A DNA stretch of 64,000 nt from Alistipes sp. (GTDB lineage Bacteria > Bacteroidota > Bacteroidia > Bacteroidales > Rikenellaceae). A program made the position numbers and the translations under genes. The stretch spans positions 1 through 64,000 of the forward strand of contig JAFQHI010000018.1 in the NCBI GenBank assembly GCA_017398045.1, read 5' to 3'. Every line of letters starts with the position of its first letter. Position 1 is the first letter of the stretch. A model generated the notes under the pieces. It had not been told where the DNA came from. It made no database searches and saw only the letters and a program-made list of their open reading frames with translations. Positions 8,612-18,872 of this stretch are shown piece after piece.

Positions 8612-9010
8612 ATGGCAACAAAAAAGGTTTATCGGGTCGAGTTACGCTGCACCTTTGAGGAGTGGTGGCGATACAACGTGCAGATGCAGTGCGGAGCGTT
8701 CGACGAGCATAACGAGCGTATCGGCTTCACGGCCACGGAGCAGACCATCGCCGAGGTGGGCGTCTCGCTTCAGGTCGCACCCGACAAGGGAAGTTACCGA
8801 CGCACCCTCGTACTCGAGAGTGCAGCCTGCCATCATGCCCGCTTTCTCATCTACATCATGCCCCATACCCTCCCCTCGGAGAGCCGTTTGGAGCATACCC
8901 TGCCCTTCGAAATCTCGTTGCGGATAGCCTGCAACGGCAAAGAGCAGCGTAATGAGCTGCTCAAAGTCAATCAGTGGAGCGGCACTTCAATCGAGCGAAT
9001 GCTCGATTAA
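8612..9010 (+). CDS. Hypothetical protein, 132 aa
   Basis: I do not recognise this protein. It is 132 residues, soluble-looking, without signal peptide, and has a Trp-rich N-terminal stretch (CTFEEWWRYNVQMQC). The promoter box at 8583 favours the ATG at 8612, giving MATKKVYRVELR. Predicted alternating beta strands suggest a small beta-rich fold. It is the only plus-strand gene in a long minus-strand block. It is divergent from the YceD gene and convergent with the CotH gene, so it is a separate transcription unit. Codon usage matches the neighbours, so it is likely native and real. Confidence 0.7.
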   Translation: MATKKVYRVELRCTFEEWWRYNVQMQCGAFDEHNERIGFTATEQTIAEVGVSLQVAPDKGSYRRTLVLESAACHHARFLIYIMPHTLPSESRLEHTLPFEISLRIACNGKEQRNELLKVNQWSGTSIERMLD

Positions 9011-9029
9011 GCGTTAGTAAAGGAAGCTA

Positions 9030-9134
9030 ACGGAAAGTGGATAAGGTGCCTTAAGGGGGCTTAAAGTTTCTTAAGGGGTGTTGCCCTTTTCAACTTTCTC
9101 CTCTTTCCTCTTTGCTCTTTCCTCTTTGCTCTTA
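9030..9134 (-). repeat. Composite repeat copy 2
   Basis: Read on the minus strand, a purine tract of GAGCAAAGAGGAAAGAG units starts at the stop codon of the CotH gene. It leads through AAAGTT to CTTAAG-type motifs at about 9050-9080. The inverted partner copy lies at 11104-11242, on the other side of the same gene. Confidence 0.7.
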
Positions 9135-11099
9135 ATTCTTCGGAATACTCGAGGCCTTGACCTTAAAGAAGTTATTCGCCCCCATATCCATCACTCGATA
9201 CTCCGAATGATTGCCCCACGAGGCGGGTTTATCCTCAATGGTCATATCCTCGCCCGTATCGTTCGCGACAAACGAGGAGAACATCGCCTGCCAGCTCTTC
9301 ACGCGAGCCACACTACCCTCCATTTTGAAGAGTTCGTCGCTAGCGCAGAGGTCGTTGAGTGCCTTCACATAGATGGCTCGCCACTCGGGATAGTCCAGCA
9401 TCTTGCGAATCAACTTGCGGCTGTTATCACCCCAATTGAGCGGGTCCTGACGGCCGGCATCAATCATATTTGAAGTACCCAGCGTGTTGTCGTAGTCGTA
9501 GGGGATGAAGAAGAACTTATAGTCGTACTTATCCGCCGAGTTGAAGTAGATGTAATAGTTGTTCTGATTACACCAATAGTCGTCCCACATACCCACAGCC
9601 ACATTCACGGCATAGGTCTTCAGCAACAACTCGACATCCGTCACCTGCTGAATCCAGGTCTTGAAGCTATCGCCCGTCTTGCCGTTGAGCTTAAGGATGA
9701 AATCCTTCAACTGCTCCTTGGCCGAGGCAAAATTATCCGTATTGGTCTTCAACACATAGGGACGATTGGTCGTGCCGGCATCCTCGTCCGACCAGAAATC
9801 GCCATCATTCGTGCCGTTCAGGCCGGCCGGATAGCCACATTTCCAGAGGTTAAAATCGGCCGAACCAAACAGCTCATTACGATTTTTGAGGTAAGTTTCA
9901 TCAATGGCCTCCAGCATCTCATAGACCCCATAGTAGGCCTCCTGCTTATCCCCCTCGACATGAATCCACAACCGACCGTAAGAGGTTCTGATGGCCGTTT
10001 CGATGCCGAAACGACGGAAGAGGTCATAGCAATACATCTCACGCACGTAGGTTGCGTCGTCCTTGCACCACTTGAGGTGGATTTTACGCACGCCTCCCAG
10101 CTCGTGGGCGTCGTCCTTGACAAATTTGCGCAGGTTGAGCATGAAGTGGCAGTGGTGCCAATCGGCCGCATCGGTCTTGTGCTGCTCGCCACCGTTACCC
10201 TCGGGACGACGGCGCGAGGTGTTGCCTCTGAGGCGCAGACCGGCATCCTTGAACGAGTGCGTGGTACCCTCCTTCGTAAAGGTGGCATCGCAATGGATAT
10301 ACTCGTCCGTATCGGGGTTCGCATCGTAGAGCGCGAGCAGACGATTCCACTCCGCAAGCGAGACCTTCACATGGATTTCGGGCAGGGCCTTCATATCGAA
10401 GACATAGTCGCGTCCATCCGCGCCCACCTCGGGGTTCGACGGCTCTTCGGGCGTGGTCGGCTCCTCGGGACGCACATTCGGCTCCGTGGCATCGAAATCG
10501 ACCTCCGTATGGAGGAAGGGGGCTTTGATGGTCGCTATCTCGTTGCTACGCCCGGGGGTAGGCGTTGAAACCACCTGCCAGGCCCCGCCATCGCTCATGC
10601 GGGCGGCAATATCGAACGTGTGTTCCACCTCTTCGTCCCACGCATCCACTGCACGAGGACGCTCGAAGGCCGAATTCACAAAGTAGTCGAGGCCATTTCC
10701 GTTGCGGTCCACGAGCTGCAACAGGAGCGACTTCGACCCCGAAAGGCCCGTAGCACTCACCCCCAACTTCAGCCCAAGAGCCGCCGGATTCTCGCCCTTG
10801 CAACCAATGACCGCAAAGCCAAAGGCGGGGAGCTTCGTCCCCTGCGGAATCACAAAATCGGCCGACTTGTCGGCATTTTGGAGAAATCCGTCGTGGTTTT
10901 TACGGATGCGGAAACCCGAGAGGTCGCACTCGTACTCGGTCGGATTGTACAACTCGATGTATTTGGCCGAGGCGTTCACCTCGTTAATCACTACGGCACC
11001 CACACCGGTATCGGGTGGCAATTCCGGTCCCTCGTTCTCGCTGCTCGAGCAACCAACCAAGGCCAACACAGCCCAGGCAAAAAGGATAAATCGTTTCAT
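9132..11099 (-). CDS. Lipoprotein with lamin-tail domain and CotH kinase domain
   Basis: This 655-residue lipoprotein starts MKRFILFAWAVLALVGCSSS, with the lipobox Cys at about residue 17. I therefore use the ATG at 11099, not the low-complexity upstream ATG at 11162. Residues about 33-150 form a lamin-tail domain (VVINEVNASAKYIELYNP). After a Pro/Glu linker, residues about 230-640 form a CotH kinase domain, with LRLRGNTSRRRPEG, KIHLKWCKDD and YYGVYEMLEAIDE. CotH proteins are atypical secreted protein kinases in Bacillus; the function in Bacteroidota is unclear. The protein should be on the outer membrane. It stands alone, flanked by inverted copies of the composite repeat. Confidence 0.85.
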   Translation of the reverse strand: MKRFILFAWAVLALVGCSSSENEGPELPPDTGVGAVVINEVNASAKYIELYNPTEYECDLSGFRIRKNHDGFLQNADKSADFVIPQGTKLPAFGFAVIGCKGENPAALGLKLGVSATGLSGSKSLLLQLVDRNGNGLDYFVNSAFERPRAVDAWDEEVEHTFDIAARMSDGGAWQVVSTPTPGRSNEIATIKAPFLHTEVDFDATEPNVRPEEPTTPEEPSNPEVGADGRDYVFDMKALPEIHVKVSLAEWNRLLALYDANPDTDEYIHCDATFTKEGTTHSFKDAGLRLRGNTSRRRPEGNGGEQHKTDAADWHHCHFMLNLRKFVKDDAHELGGVRKIHLKWCKDDATYVREMYCYDLFRRFGIETAIRTSYGRLWIHVEGDKQEAYYGVYEMLEAIDETYLKNRNELFGSADFNLWKCGYPAGLNGTNDGDFWSDEDAGTTNRPYVLKTNTDNFASAKEQLKDFILKLNGKTGDSFKTWIQQVTDVELLLKTYAVNVAVGMWDDYWCNQNNYYIYFNSADKYDYKFFFIPYDYDNTLGTSNMIDAGRQDPLNWGDNSRKLIRKMLDYPEWRAIYVKALNDLCASDELFKMEGSVARVKSWQAMFSSFVANDTGEDMTIEDKPASWGNHSEYRVMDMGANNFFKVKASSIPKN

Positions 11100-11103
11100 G
11101 TCA

Positions 11104-11242
11104 GCAAAGATAGACAAAAAAGAGCAAAGAGCAAAAAGGAGAGAGCAAAGAGCAAAGAGCAAAGAGGAGAGAGCAAAGAGGAGAGAGTAATCCCTTAAGT
11201 TCCCTTAAGAACCTTTAAGCCCCCTTAAGAAACCTTACTCCT
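11104..11242 (+). repeat. Composite repeat copy 3
   Basis: The plus strand has a run of AGAGCAAAGAGC and GGAGAGAGCAAAGAG units (about 11115-11188), then CCCTTAAG motifs spaced 10-11 bp apart (11190-11240). This is the same order as downstream of lptD. It begins a few bases upstream of the CotH start codon, the only copy not adjoining a stop codon, and lies in inverted orientation to copy 2. Confidence 0.7.
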
Positions 11243-11465
11243 CACACCACCCAAAAAAAGAGTTCCCATTTCCGAGAACTCCTTTCTTGTTCAAAAGTTG
11301 GGGTGCTAAAAGCACCCTTTTATTTCCCGACTACATCACGAAGCCGCAGAGTACGTCTATTTTTAGGCATGCGAAAACCCGCAGTGCGGAGGGGTGCTAA
11401 GAACACCCTTTTATTTCCCATGACAAAAAAAGAGTTCCCGTTTCCGAGAACTCTTTCCTTTACAA
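11243..11465. repeat. Duplicated terminator hairpins downstream of gapA
   Basis: Two hairpins occur twice each. The first, GAGTTC...GAACTC preceded by an A run and followed by CAAAAGTTG, is at about 11253-11300 and 11425-11470. The second, GGGTGCTAAAAGCACCC followed by TTTTATTTCCC, is at 11301-11328 and, as GGGGTGCTAAGAACACCC, at 11391-11418. The sequence between the two copies of the second hairpin contains TATTTTTAGGCATGCG, which resembles the left arm of the nearby palindrome. The region looks like a local duplication with partial decay. Confidence 0.65.
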
Positions 11466-11585
11466 AAGTTGTATGACGAGGGGATTTCAAGGCCTGCGCA
11501 GTGTTCGAAACCGGAGCATACTCGACGTATGTGAGGATTTCAAGCGCAAGCGTAACGCAGAAATCACCCGTCAGACGGCTTTTGA
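11466..11585. repeat. 3'-end palindrome family, copy B
   Basis: The outer arms GTATGACGAG (11471-11480) and CCCGTCAGAC (about 11568-11577) pair. GGATTTC and GAAATC pair next inside. The core GAGCATAC-N5-GTATGTGA lies at about 11514-11534. The element directly abuts the gapA stop codon at 11586-11588. Compared with copy E, the outer arm has A-T to G-C exchanges on both sides, so pairing is kept. Confidence 0.75.
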
Positions 11586-12641
<1,056 letters not shown>

Positions 12642-12658
12642 TTATTTTTTTCACAGCG

Positions 12659-12690
12659 CAAAAATAGAGACTTTCCGCGGGATACGCAAA
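12659..12690 (-). promoter_or_regulatory. Promoter of gapA
   Basis: On the minus strand, TTTG (plus CAAA at 12687-12690) is followed after 20 bp by TATTTTTG (plus CAAAAATA at 12659-12666). This fits the Bacteroidota consensus well and gives a leader of roughly 50 nt before the gapA ATG. Confidence 0.75.
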
Positions 12691-12746
12691 TAAAAAATAA
12701 ATTTTTTTATAAAAATCGTATCGTTTGCGTTTCAAATCGTTGCGAC

Positions 12747-13196
12747 CTATTTCAGCACCTTGAGAATCACCTTGCGAATCTCACCCTCGCCTACGAGCGG
12801 TGCGTGTGCATCTTCGGGCAGAAGAATCGTAAACTGACCCGGGCGCATCGTGTAGTAGGTCTGCGGCTCGTCGTCAAAGAACTGGATATCCTTCTCGGCG
12901 TTGAAAGCCTCTTTGGGCTGCTTGAGCGTCGAGCGGTCGGCCCAACCGAAGGCCTCCTCCGAACCCGAAAGGAGAATCTGGATGTCGATGTACTTGTCGT
13001 GTACCTCGAGTTTGGCCTCCTCCTTGGTCTTCAGACCACGCGCCTGCACGTTGGCAAAAATCTCTTTGCCGTCCAGCTCCATCTTACCATTCTCGGCCTT
13101 CTCCCAATCCACCTCGGCGAAGAGCTTAAAGGCCTTCTCGATACGCGGCGAAAGGGCATAGTAGGCCGCGCAGTTTTTCATCGAATCTAAAATCAT
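12747..13196 (-). CDS. YhcH/YjgK/YiaL-family protein
   Basis: This 149-residue protein belongs to the YhcH/YjgK/YiaL (DUF386) family of cupin-like proteins, some of which are linked to sialic acid or other sugar catabolism. Conserved features are HDKYIDIQILLSG at about 66-78 and the metal-site region MRPGQFTILLPEDAHAP at about 116-132. No sialic acid genes are nearby, so the substrate is unknown. It lies 28 bp after the EEP gene on the same strand and may be the last gene of that operon. Confidence 0.88.
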   Translation of the reverse strand: MILDSMKNCAAYYALSPRIEKAFKLFAEVDWEKAENGKMELDGKEIFANVQARGLKTKEEAKLEVHDKYIDIQILLSGSEEAFGWADRSTLKQPKEAFNAEKDIQFFDDEPQTYYTMRPGQFTILLPEDAHAPLVGEGEIRKVILKVLK

Positions 13197-13224
13197 AACT
13201 TCGTTTTATTTTTAGGTTAGTGTA

Positions 13225-14379
13225 TCATTCTGTTCGCTTCAGGCGCACCAAGACGGGCAGGTGGTCCGAATGGGGGACCTCCGGCACCTCATAGGAGAGG
13301 GTCTCGAAGCCGTCGGAGGAGAATATATAGTCGATGCGCAGCGCATCGAAGAATCCTCGGAAGGTGTGCGAGAAGCCCTCACCGGCCTCCGAGAAGGCAT
13401 CATTCAAACCGCGTGCCAAGGTGCGGTAGGTATAGGAGAGGGGCGTATCGTTAAAATCGCCACAGAGGATTTGCAACGCAGGGGCCAGCGAATCGAGGTG
13501 TCCGCGAATCGTATCGGCCTCGTCGGCACGCACCACACAATTGTCGTGGAAGCGACTCACAATACTGCGCAGCTTCTCCTCGCGGGCCGTATCGAGCAGG
13601 TAGGCGTGCCCCGTAAGGTACTCGCTGTCGAAGGCCGTGATGCCGGTCGATTGGAGGTGGTTATTCACCACGCGCACGGTATCTTCCCGAATGAGCAAAT
13701 CGGCCCACACCGAGGTTTTGGGGCGCATGATGTAGCCCGAACGGAGAATCTTAAAGCGCGAGAGAATCGCCTGACGGTACCATTGACCCGTCTCGGGGGC
13801 AATCTGCACGGTATGGTACTCCTCCATCAGGCGCATCATACGCTCCGAACGCGCAGCGAGGTCGGGGTAATACTCCTGCAAGCAGACAATATCGGGATTG
13901 AGCCGCTCGATGAGGGCCGCCACGCTATCGGCCGAGCTTTCGCCCGCATCGTTGTAGAAGAAACGGACGTTGTAGCTCAACACCTTAAAGGCCGAGCGGG
14001 GGTAGGAGAAGTTTTTATCGTATTTGCGTTGCAACTCGCGTCGATGGGCATCGGGTCGCCAGAATAACGACACCGAGAAGAGGCCGAAGAGGCAGGCGAG
14101 GCCCATCAGGGCGGCCCTTTTCAATCGCCAGCGCACCACCCAATAGAGGGCCAGCAGCAGGGTCATCAGGTAGAGCCACGGTGCGACCAAGCCCAACATG
14201 GGCAATGCCCACGTATATTCGGGGTCGATGCGCGAGACGATAAGCGCGGTGAAGAGCATCACAAAGACCGCTCCCGAGAGGAGCGTCAGCACCAAATCGA
14301 CAAGCAGCATCAACAGGCTCGGGCGCGAAGAGCCTCTATTGCCGCCATAGTCGGTGTAGTAGGTGTCGTTGTGTGCCAT
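13225..14379 (-). CDS. Membrane endonuclease/exonuclease/phosphatase-family protein
   Basis: The 384-residue protein has three hydrophobic segments in the first 110 residues (about 23-47, 59-80 and 91-107). A C-terminal EEP hydrolase domain follows with LSYNVRFF, CLQEYY (metal-binding Glu), CGDFNDTP and the C-terminal SDHLPV. The catalytic set is complete. Members hydrolyse phosphodiesters in nucleic acids, inositol phosphates or lipids; the membrane anchor places the domain on one face of the inner membrane, but the substrate is not readable. It sits 15 bp downstream of the rhomboid gene, so the pair is likely co-transcribed. Confidence 0.85.
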   Translation of the reverse strand: MAHNDTYYTDYGGNRGSSRPSLLMLLVDLVLTLLSGAVFVMLFTALIVSRIDPEYTWALPMLGLVAPWLYLMTLLLALYWVVRWRLKRAALMGLACLFGLFSVSLFWRPDAHRRELQRKYDKNFSYPRSAFKVLSYNVRFFYNDAGESSADSVAALIERLNPDIVCLQEYYPDLAARSERMMRLMEEYHTVQIAPETGQWYRQAILSRFKILRSGYIMRPKTSVWADLLIREDTVRVVNNHLQSTGITAFDSEYLTGHAYLLDTAREEKLRSIVSRFHDNCVVRADEADTIRGHLDSLAPALQILCGDFNDTPLSYTYRTLARGLNDAFSEAGEGFSHTFRGFFDALRIDYIFSSDGFETLSYEVPEVPHSDHLPVLVRLKRTE

Positions 14380-14394
14380 CGTCGTTCGCCGTTA

Positions 14395-14997
14395 CTAATA
14401 GTAGATTTCGCCCCGCTTTTTCCAATAGTAGAGCAACGCCCAGCCCCAGAGCATACCGCCCACATGGGCAAAATGGGCCACCTGCCCTACTCCGCGCCAA
14501 CCGAGGAAGAGTTCGATGACAGCGTAGATAATCACGAACCATTTCGCCTTCATCGGGATAGGCGGAATGAGCAACATGATGGTGGCATTGGGATGCATCA
14601 CACCGAAGGCCAGCAACAAACCCATCACGGCACCCGATGCGCCCACCAGGAAGAGCGGAAGCTCCCCCATGAGCCACGCCACGCCATACTGCACCAAGGC
14701 CGCCCCGATACCGCAGGCGAGGTAATAGACCAGAAAGCGTTGCGACCCCAGCTCATATTCGAGCGTTCGGCCAAACATCCAGAGGGCGAACATATTGAAG
14801 AACAGATGCTCCAGATTGGCGTGCAGGAACATATAGGTAATATACTGATAGGTGTGGAACCACGGGGTTCCGAGCGAGAGGGTACACCACTCGCCTATCT
14901 GCGCACCAATGGGTAACAGCTTGACGGCCATAAAGGCCAGCACATTGATGATAAGCAGGTTTTTAACAACCGGCGGCATATTCGAGTAACGGTTCAT
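14395..14997 (-). CDS. Rhomboid-family intramembrane serine protease
   Basis: This 200-residue rhomboid has about six membrane helices. The catalytic serine is in GASGAVMG (Ser121) and the catalytic histidine in HVGGMLWG (His178). HANLEHLFFNMFALW (59-73) is the conserved second-helix region. It would cleave single-pass membrane proteins within the inner membrane. It is 37 bp downstream of mutL and 15 bp upstream of the EEP gene, and probably belongs to the mutL operon. Confidence 0.92.
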   Translation of the reverse strand: MNRYSNMPPVVKNLLIINVLAFMAVKLLPIGAQIGEWCTLSLGTPWFHTYQYITYMFLHANLEHLFFNMFALWMFGRTLEYELGSQRFLVYYLACGIGAALVQYGVAWLMGELPLFLVGASGAVMGLLLAFGVMHPNATIMLLIPPIPMKAKWFVIIYAVIELFLGWRGVGQVAHFAHVGGMLWGWALLYYWKKRGEIYY

Positions 14998-15034
14998 CGA
15001 TACACTTTTTGCAAATGTACATTATTTTTCGGAA

Positions 15035-17017
15035 TTATCCGAGTTTTCCGCGCAACTCCTCCAACGAAAGGGGTTGCAGGATGCGTTTTCCGGAGGGCGA
15101 GAAGCTGAAATTTTCCACCTCGGCAAGGCGCGTCAGAAGGGCCTCGAGTTGCTCTTGAGCGAGAATTTTCGGCAATCGACGCGCACCACTGGCCGCCAGG
15201 AGGGCTGCAGCACGCTCCCGACAACGATGCGCATCGAGGCAAGGTTCCGAGAAGAGGCCCACCAACTCATAGAGGACCGACTCCAACTCCTCGACCGCCA
15301 TTTCGGCCGGCAGACCGCGCACCTCGACACGCTCTCCCTCGCCAAAATGCAAATCGAAACCCAGCGATGCCAACTCCACCTCCCGCTCCACGAGCGAGGC
15401 GTACTCCTCCTTCGAGAAGATGAGTTGCTCGGGGAAGAGGAGCTGCTGGCTCACACCGTGTGCCGTGCGGGACATCGCCATATAATCCTCAAACAGAATA
15501 CGTTCTTCGGCTCGTCGCAACTCCACAAGGGTCGGCTGACCCTCCACAAAGGCCAAGGCCAAACCGCCACCGAGTGCCATCGGACGCTCAAACGCAGGCG
15601 TAGGGTGCAAATTCATCTGTTGTTGCGAAGCCCCCTCGGAGGCCACCTCGAAGAATTGTTCATCTTCCGGTTGCTCCGCCATGGGAGGCAACATACCCCC
15701 CATCGGGGCTACGGCCGAGGAGCGGAAATCCTCAAACTCCTCCTCCCCGCCACCAAATGTAACGGCAGGCGAAAAGGCGGTCGGACGTACCGACATGGAA
15801 GGGGCCGTGGCATCCGACAAGGCGGAGTGTTCCACCGAGCCGGTATAGGGGACGTCGAATCCGCGATAATTGAGATTGGGGTCGGGAGCCGACGGGTCGA
15901 TATAGCTGTCACTAAAGGGGTTATAATCGCTGTTCTGCACCGCGCTCGGTTCGCCATAGACCACCCCGCGCCCCATCACGGGAATCTCGACGCTCTGCTC
16001 GCGGTCGAAATCCATCATCGGGACGGCCCCCGATTTGGCAAGCGTTTCACGCACGGCAGCATTCACAATCTGCCACACGGCCTCCTCATCGGCAAACTTC
16101 ACCTCGGTCTTTTGGGGATGGATATTGACATCGATGCGCGAGGGGTCAATCTCGAGGAAGAGGAAATAGGAGGGTTGCGAAGTCGGCGGAATGAGCTTAT
16201 CATAACCGCGCAACAAAGCACTTACCAGGTAGGGCGACTTGAAATAGCGGCCATTGACAAAGAGGAACTGCTCCTGATTGCGCTGCTTGGCGGCTGCCGG
16301 ACGACCGATGTAGCCCTTGACGGAGGCTATCGAGGTCGAGGCATCGACCTCCAAGAGGTTCTGCTTGATGCTGCGCCCCATCAAATCGACAATGCGCGTA
16401 GCCAAAGAGCCGACGGGGAGCTGATAAATCGGGGCATCGTTGGCATAGAGTTCGAAACTCACATCGGGGTGGCAGAGTGCCACGCGCTGAAATTCGCTCT
16501 TAATCTGCTTGGCCGAGGTGGTACTCTTCTCGAGGAAACGACGACGTGCCGGCACATTATAAAAGAGGTTGCGCACGAAGAATTGCGAGCCTACGGGGCA
16601 GACCACAGGTTGCTGTGAGAGGAAGGCTCCACCGTGAATTTCGGTGACGGTACCCAACTCATCCTCCGCCTGACGAGTACGCAGCTCGACCTGCGAGACG
16701 GCCGCAATCGAAGCCAAGGCCTCACCGCGGAAACCGAAGGTGTGGAGGCTGTAGATATCCTCCACGGAGCGAATCTTCGAGGTGGCGTGGCGATCGAAGG
16801 CCATGCGGGCATCGAGTGCCGACATACCGCAACCATCATCCACAATCTGGATAAGCTCCTTGCCGCCGTCGCGGAAATTGACCTTCACGCACGATGCACC
16901 GGCATCGATGGCGTTCTCCATCATCTCCTTGACGACCGACGCAGGACGGTTTACCACCTCACCGGCGGCAATCTGGTTGGCTACAACCTCGGGCAAGAGT
17001 TGGATTCTATCGGCCAT
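15035..17017 (-). CDS. mutL: DNA mismatch repair protein MutL
   Basis: MutL couples mismatch recognition by MutS to strand removal. The 660-residue product begins MADRIQLLPEVVANQIAAGEVV, the canonical N terminus, so I set the start at 17017 rather than 17080. GHKL ATPase motifs include ENAIDAGA, DDGCGM and FGFRGEALASI. A long, poorly conserved linker (about 340-460) leads to the C-terminal dimerisation domain. The QxHA-type endonuclease motif is not obvious: DAHRCRERAA is present, but the DQHAxxER motif of nicking MutL proteins was not found by eye. The small membrane protein gene lies 14 bp upstream. Confidence 0.95.
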   Translation of the reverse strand: MADRIQLLPEVVANQIAAGEVVNRPASVVKEMMENAIDAGASCVKVNFRDGGKELIQIVDDGCGMSALDARMAFDRHATSKIRSVEDIYSLHTFGFRGEALASIAAVSQVELRTRQAEDELGTVTEIHGGAFLSQQPVVCPVGSQFFVRNLFYNVPARRRFLEKSTTSAKQIKSEFQRVALCHPDVSFELYANDAPIYQLPVGSLATRIVDLMGRSIKQNLLEVDASTSIASVKGYIGRPAAAKQRNQEQFLFVNGRYFKSPYLVSALLRGYDKLIPPTSQPSYFLFLEIDPSRIDVNIHPQKTEVKFADEEAVWQIVNAAVRETLAKSGAVPMMDFDREQSVEIPVMGRGVVYGEPSAVQNSDYNPFSDSYIDPSAPDPNLNYRGFDVPYTGSVEHSALSDATAPSMSVRPTAFSPAVTFGGGEEEFEDFRSSAVAPMGGMLPPMAEQPEDEQFFEVASEGASQQQMNLHPTPAFERPMALGGGLALAFVEGQPTLVELRRAEERILFEDYMAMSRTAHGVSQQLLFPEQLIFSKEEYASLVEREVELASLGFDLHFGEGERVEVRGLPAEMAVEELESVLYELVGLFSEPCLDAHRCRERAAALLAASGARRLPKILAQEQLEALLTRLAEVENFSFSPSGKRILQPLSLEELRGKLG

Positions 17018-17031
17018 AGTTGCTCGTTGGG

Positions 17032-17472
17032 TTATTCGGTATAGTCGTTCGGCACGACCGTAATGGGTTGAGCCTGCCACTCCACATCGCTGATACCCGA
17101 CTGGTCGAGCGAGGAGGCCGCCTCACGCGGTTTGTACTCCATCTGCCCGCTTGCATGAGACTGCTTGGCCCGGCTGAAGGCATCCACCAGACGCGGGAAG
17201 AGCATGGCGACAAAGAGCAGAATGAGGGCTGCACCCAATATCGGTTTCCAAATCGAACCGCCCTGACGGCTTTTGTCGCCCTCGCGCTTGGCGGCACGCG
17301 CCTCACGCTGGGTGCGGATATACTTGCCGGGCATATACTCGCCCGTATCGTCCGAACGCTCACCTCGCAACTCGGCACGACGCTGCTCGCGCTGCTCCTT
17401 TTGAGGGTCGAAGTAGCGCGGGATGTAGTTAAACCTATTTGCGTGTCGCTTATAAGGAGAAAACAGCCCCAT
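17032..17472 (-). CDS. Single-pass membrane protein of unknown function
   Basis: This 146-residue protein is not one I can name. The N-terminal 75 residues are very basic and charged. A single membrane helix lies at about 76-93 (ILGAALILLFVAMLF), followed by a polar tail. The tail ends 14 bp before mutL, so the two are probably translated from one mRNA. A small protein with a basic segment before a helix is common upstream of mutL in Bacteroidales, as far as I recall. Confidence 0.75.
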   Translation of the reverse strand: MGLFSPYKRHANRFNYIPRYFDPQKEQREQRRAELRGERSDDTGEYMPGKYIRTQREARAAKREGDKSRQGGSIWKPILGAALILLFVAMLFPRLVDAFSRAKQSHASGQMEYKPREAASSLDQSGISDVEWQAQPITVVPNDYTE

Positions 17473-17584
17473 GATTTTTTATTATAATGTAATTAAAGAA
17501 AATAATGATTTTAACGAACTTAAAGAAACCTTAATCTCCTTAATATCTTTAATCTCTTTAATCTCTTTATTTCCTTTTTCCCCC
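17473..17584. repeat. CTTTAAT periodic tract between dnaJ and the membrane protein gene
   Basis: A run of CCTTAATCT, CTTTAATCT and similar units repeats every 9-10 bp from about 17526 to 17570. It resembles a degenerate CTTAAG tract of the composite repeat family but lacks the purine tract. It lies next to palindrome copy C. Confidence 0.5.
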
Positions 17585-17711
17585 TCGATTTTGATTTTAG
17601 GCGAGCAGATTTTGGGCTTTCGAGGTCGGGCGAATTGGGAGCATACTTTAATGGTATGTGACCAATTTCGCACGGCAAGAAAGTGCAAAAGGTGCCGCAT
17701 AAAATCGAAAT
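17585..17711. repeat. 3'-end palindrome family, copy C
   Basis: The outer arms GATTTTGATTTTAGGCG (17587-17603) and CGCATAAAATCGAAATC (about 17696-17712) pair almost fully. The inner CGAATTGG and CCAATTTCG flank the core GAGCATAC-N7-GTATGTGA. The right arm runs into the dnaJ stop codon at 17711. Copies C and D form a subtype with GAGCAGATTTTGGGCTT in the left half. Confidence 0.75.
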
Positions 17712-18868
17712 CAACGGAAGAAGTTCTTCATACGCTCAAAGATGTTCTGATTCTTGACCGACTCGGCTTTCTGGAAAGAGGGCTGCTCGGCGAGTTGCTC
17801 GATGAGTTTGCGCTCCTCCTTGGTCAGGCGGTCGGGGATGGTGATATCGACCACCACCAGCTCGTCGCCACGGCCATAGCCATTGACATCGGGAAGTCCC
17901 TTGCCTCCGAGACGCAACACCTTACCGGCGTGGGTACCCGGGGCAATTTTGATTTTGGCACGGCCATCGACGGTCGGCACCTCCACCGCACCACCCAAGA
18001 GGGCGGTTGTAACGGTAATATTGAGGTTGTGAATCAGATCGTTGCCGTCGCGCAGGAGTTCGGGATGCGGTTCCTCCTCGATGAGGACCTGCAAATCGCC
18101 GTTCACACCACCATGGCGGGCGGCATTACCCTTGCCCGAGACGGTGAGTACCATGCCCTCGCCTACACCGGCCGGAATCTTAATCTCGACCACCTCCTGA
18201 CCGCGCGTGGTACCTTCGCCACCGCATTTGTCGCACTTGGCGGTGATAACCTTTCCCTCGCCACCGCAGGTGGGGCAAACCGACTGCATCTGCATACGGC
18301 CAAAGAAGGAGTTCTGCATCGTCACGACATAACCCGAACCGTTGCAGGTCGAGCAGGTCGAATAGGAGGAGCTATCCTTGGCACCCGTACCACCGCACTT
18401 ATCGCAGGCGATGGTCTTATTGATTTTCAGCTTCTTGGTAACACCCTCGGCAATCTCCTCGAGCGTCAGACGCACCTTAATGCGCAAATCCGAACCGCGA
18501 TTGACCGAGCGGCCACCACCCGAAGAGCGGAAACCGCCCCCGAAGTGACCACCGAAAATATCGCCGAACTGCGAGAAGATATCCTCCATCGAGAAGCCGC
18601 CAAAGCCACCGCCGAAGCCACCTGCGCCACCGGCTGCACCACCCATACCGGCATGGCCGAACTGGTCGTAGCGGGCGCGCTTGTCGGGATTCGACAATAC
18701 ATCATAGGCTTCGGCCGCCTCCTTAAACTTCTCTTCGGCCTCCTTATCGCCCGGATTTTTATCGGGGTGATACTTGATGGCCGCCTTGCGGTAGGCCTTC
18801 TTTATCTCGTCGGCATTGGCGTTTTTCTCCACGCCCAACACCTCGTAGTAATCTCTCTTTTCTGCCAT
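17711..18868 (-). CDS. dnaJ: Chaperone protein DnaJ
   Basis: This 385-residue DnaJ has an N-terminal J domain with HPD in [11 protein letters not shown], a Gly/Phe-rich linker, and four zinc-binding CxxCxGxG repeats ([32 protein letters not shown]). A C-terminal client-binding domain follows. It stimulates DnaK and presents unfolded proteins. It follows grpE after 4 bp, so grpE-dnaJ is an operon; dnaK is not in the window. Palindrome copy C touches its stop codon. Confidence 0.97.
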   Translation of the reverse strand: MAEKRDYYEVLGVEKNANADEIKKAYRKAAIKYHPDKNPGDKEAEEKFKEAAEAYDVLSNPDKRARYDQFGHAGMGGAAGGAGGFGGGFGGFSMEDIFSQFGDIFGGHFGGGFRSSGGGRSVNRGSDLRIKVRLTLEEIAEGVTKKLKINKTIACDKCGGTGAKDSSSYSTCSTCNGSGYVVTMQNSFFGRMQMQSVCPTCGGEGKVITAKCDKCGGEGTTRGQEVVEIKIPAGVGEGMVLTVSGKGNAARHGGVNGDLQVLIEEEPHPELLRDGNDLIHNLNITVTTALLGGAVEVPTVDGRAKIKIAPGTHAGKVLRLGGKGLPDVNGYGRGDELVVVDITIPDRLTKEERKLIEQLAEQPSFQKAESVKNQNIFERMKNFFR

Positions 18869-18872
18869 TTTC

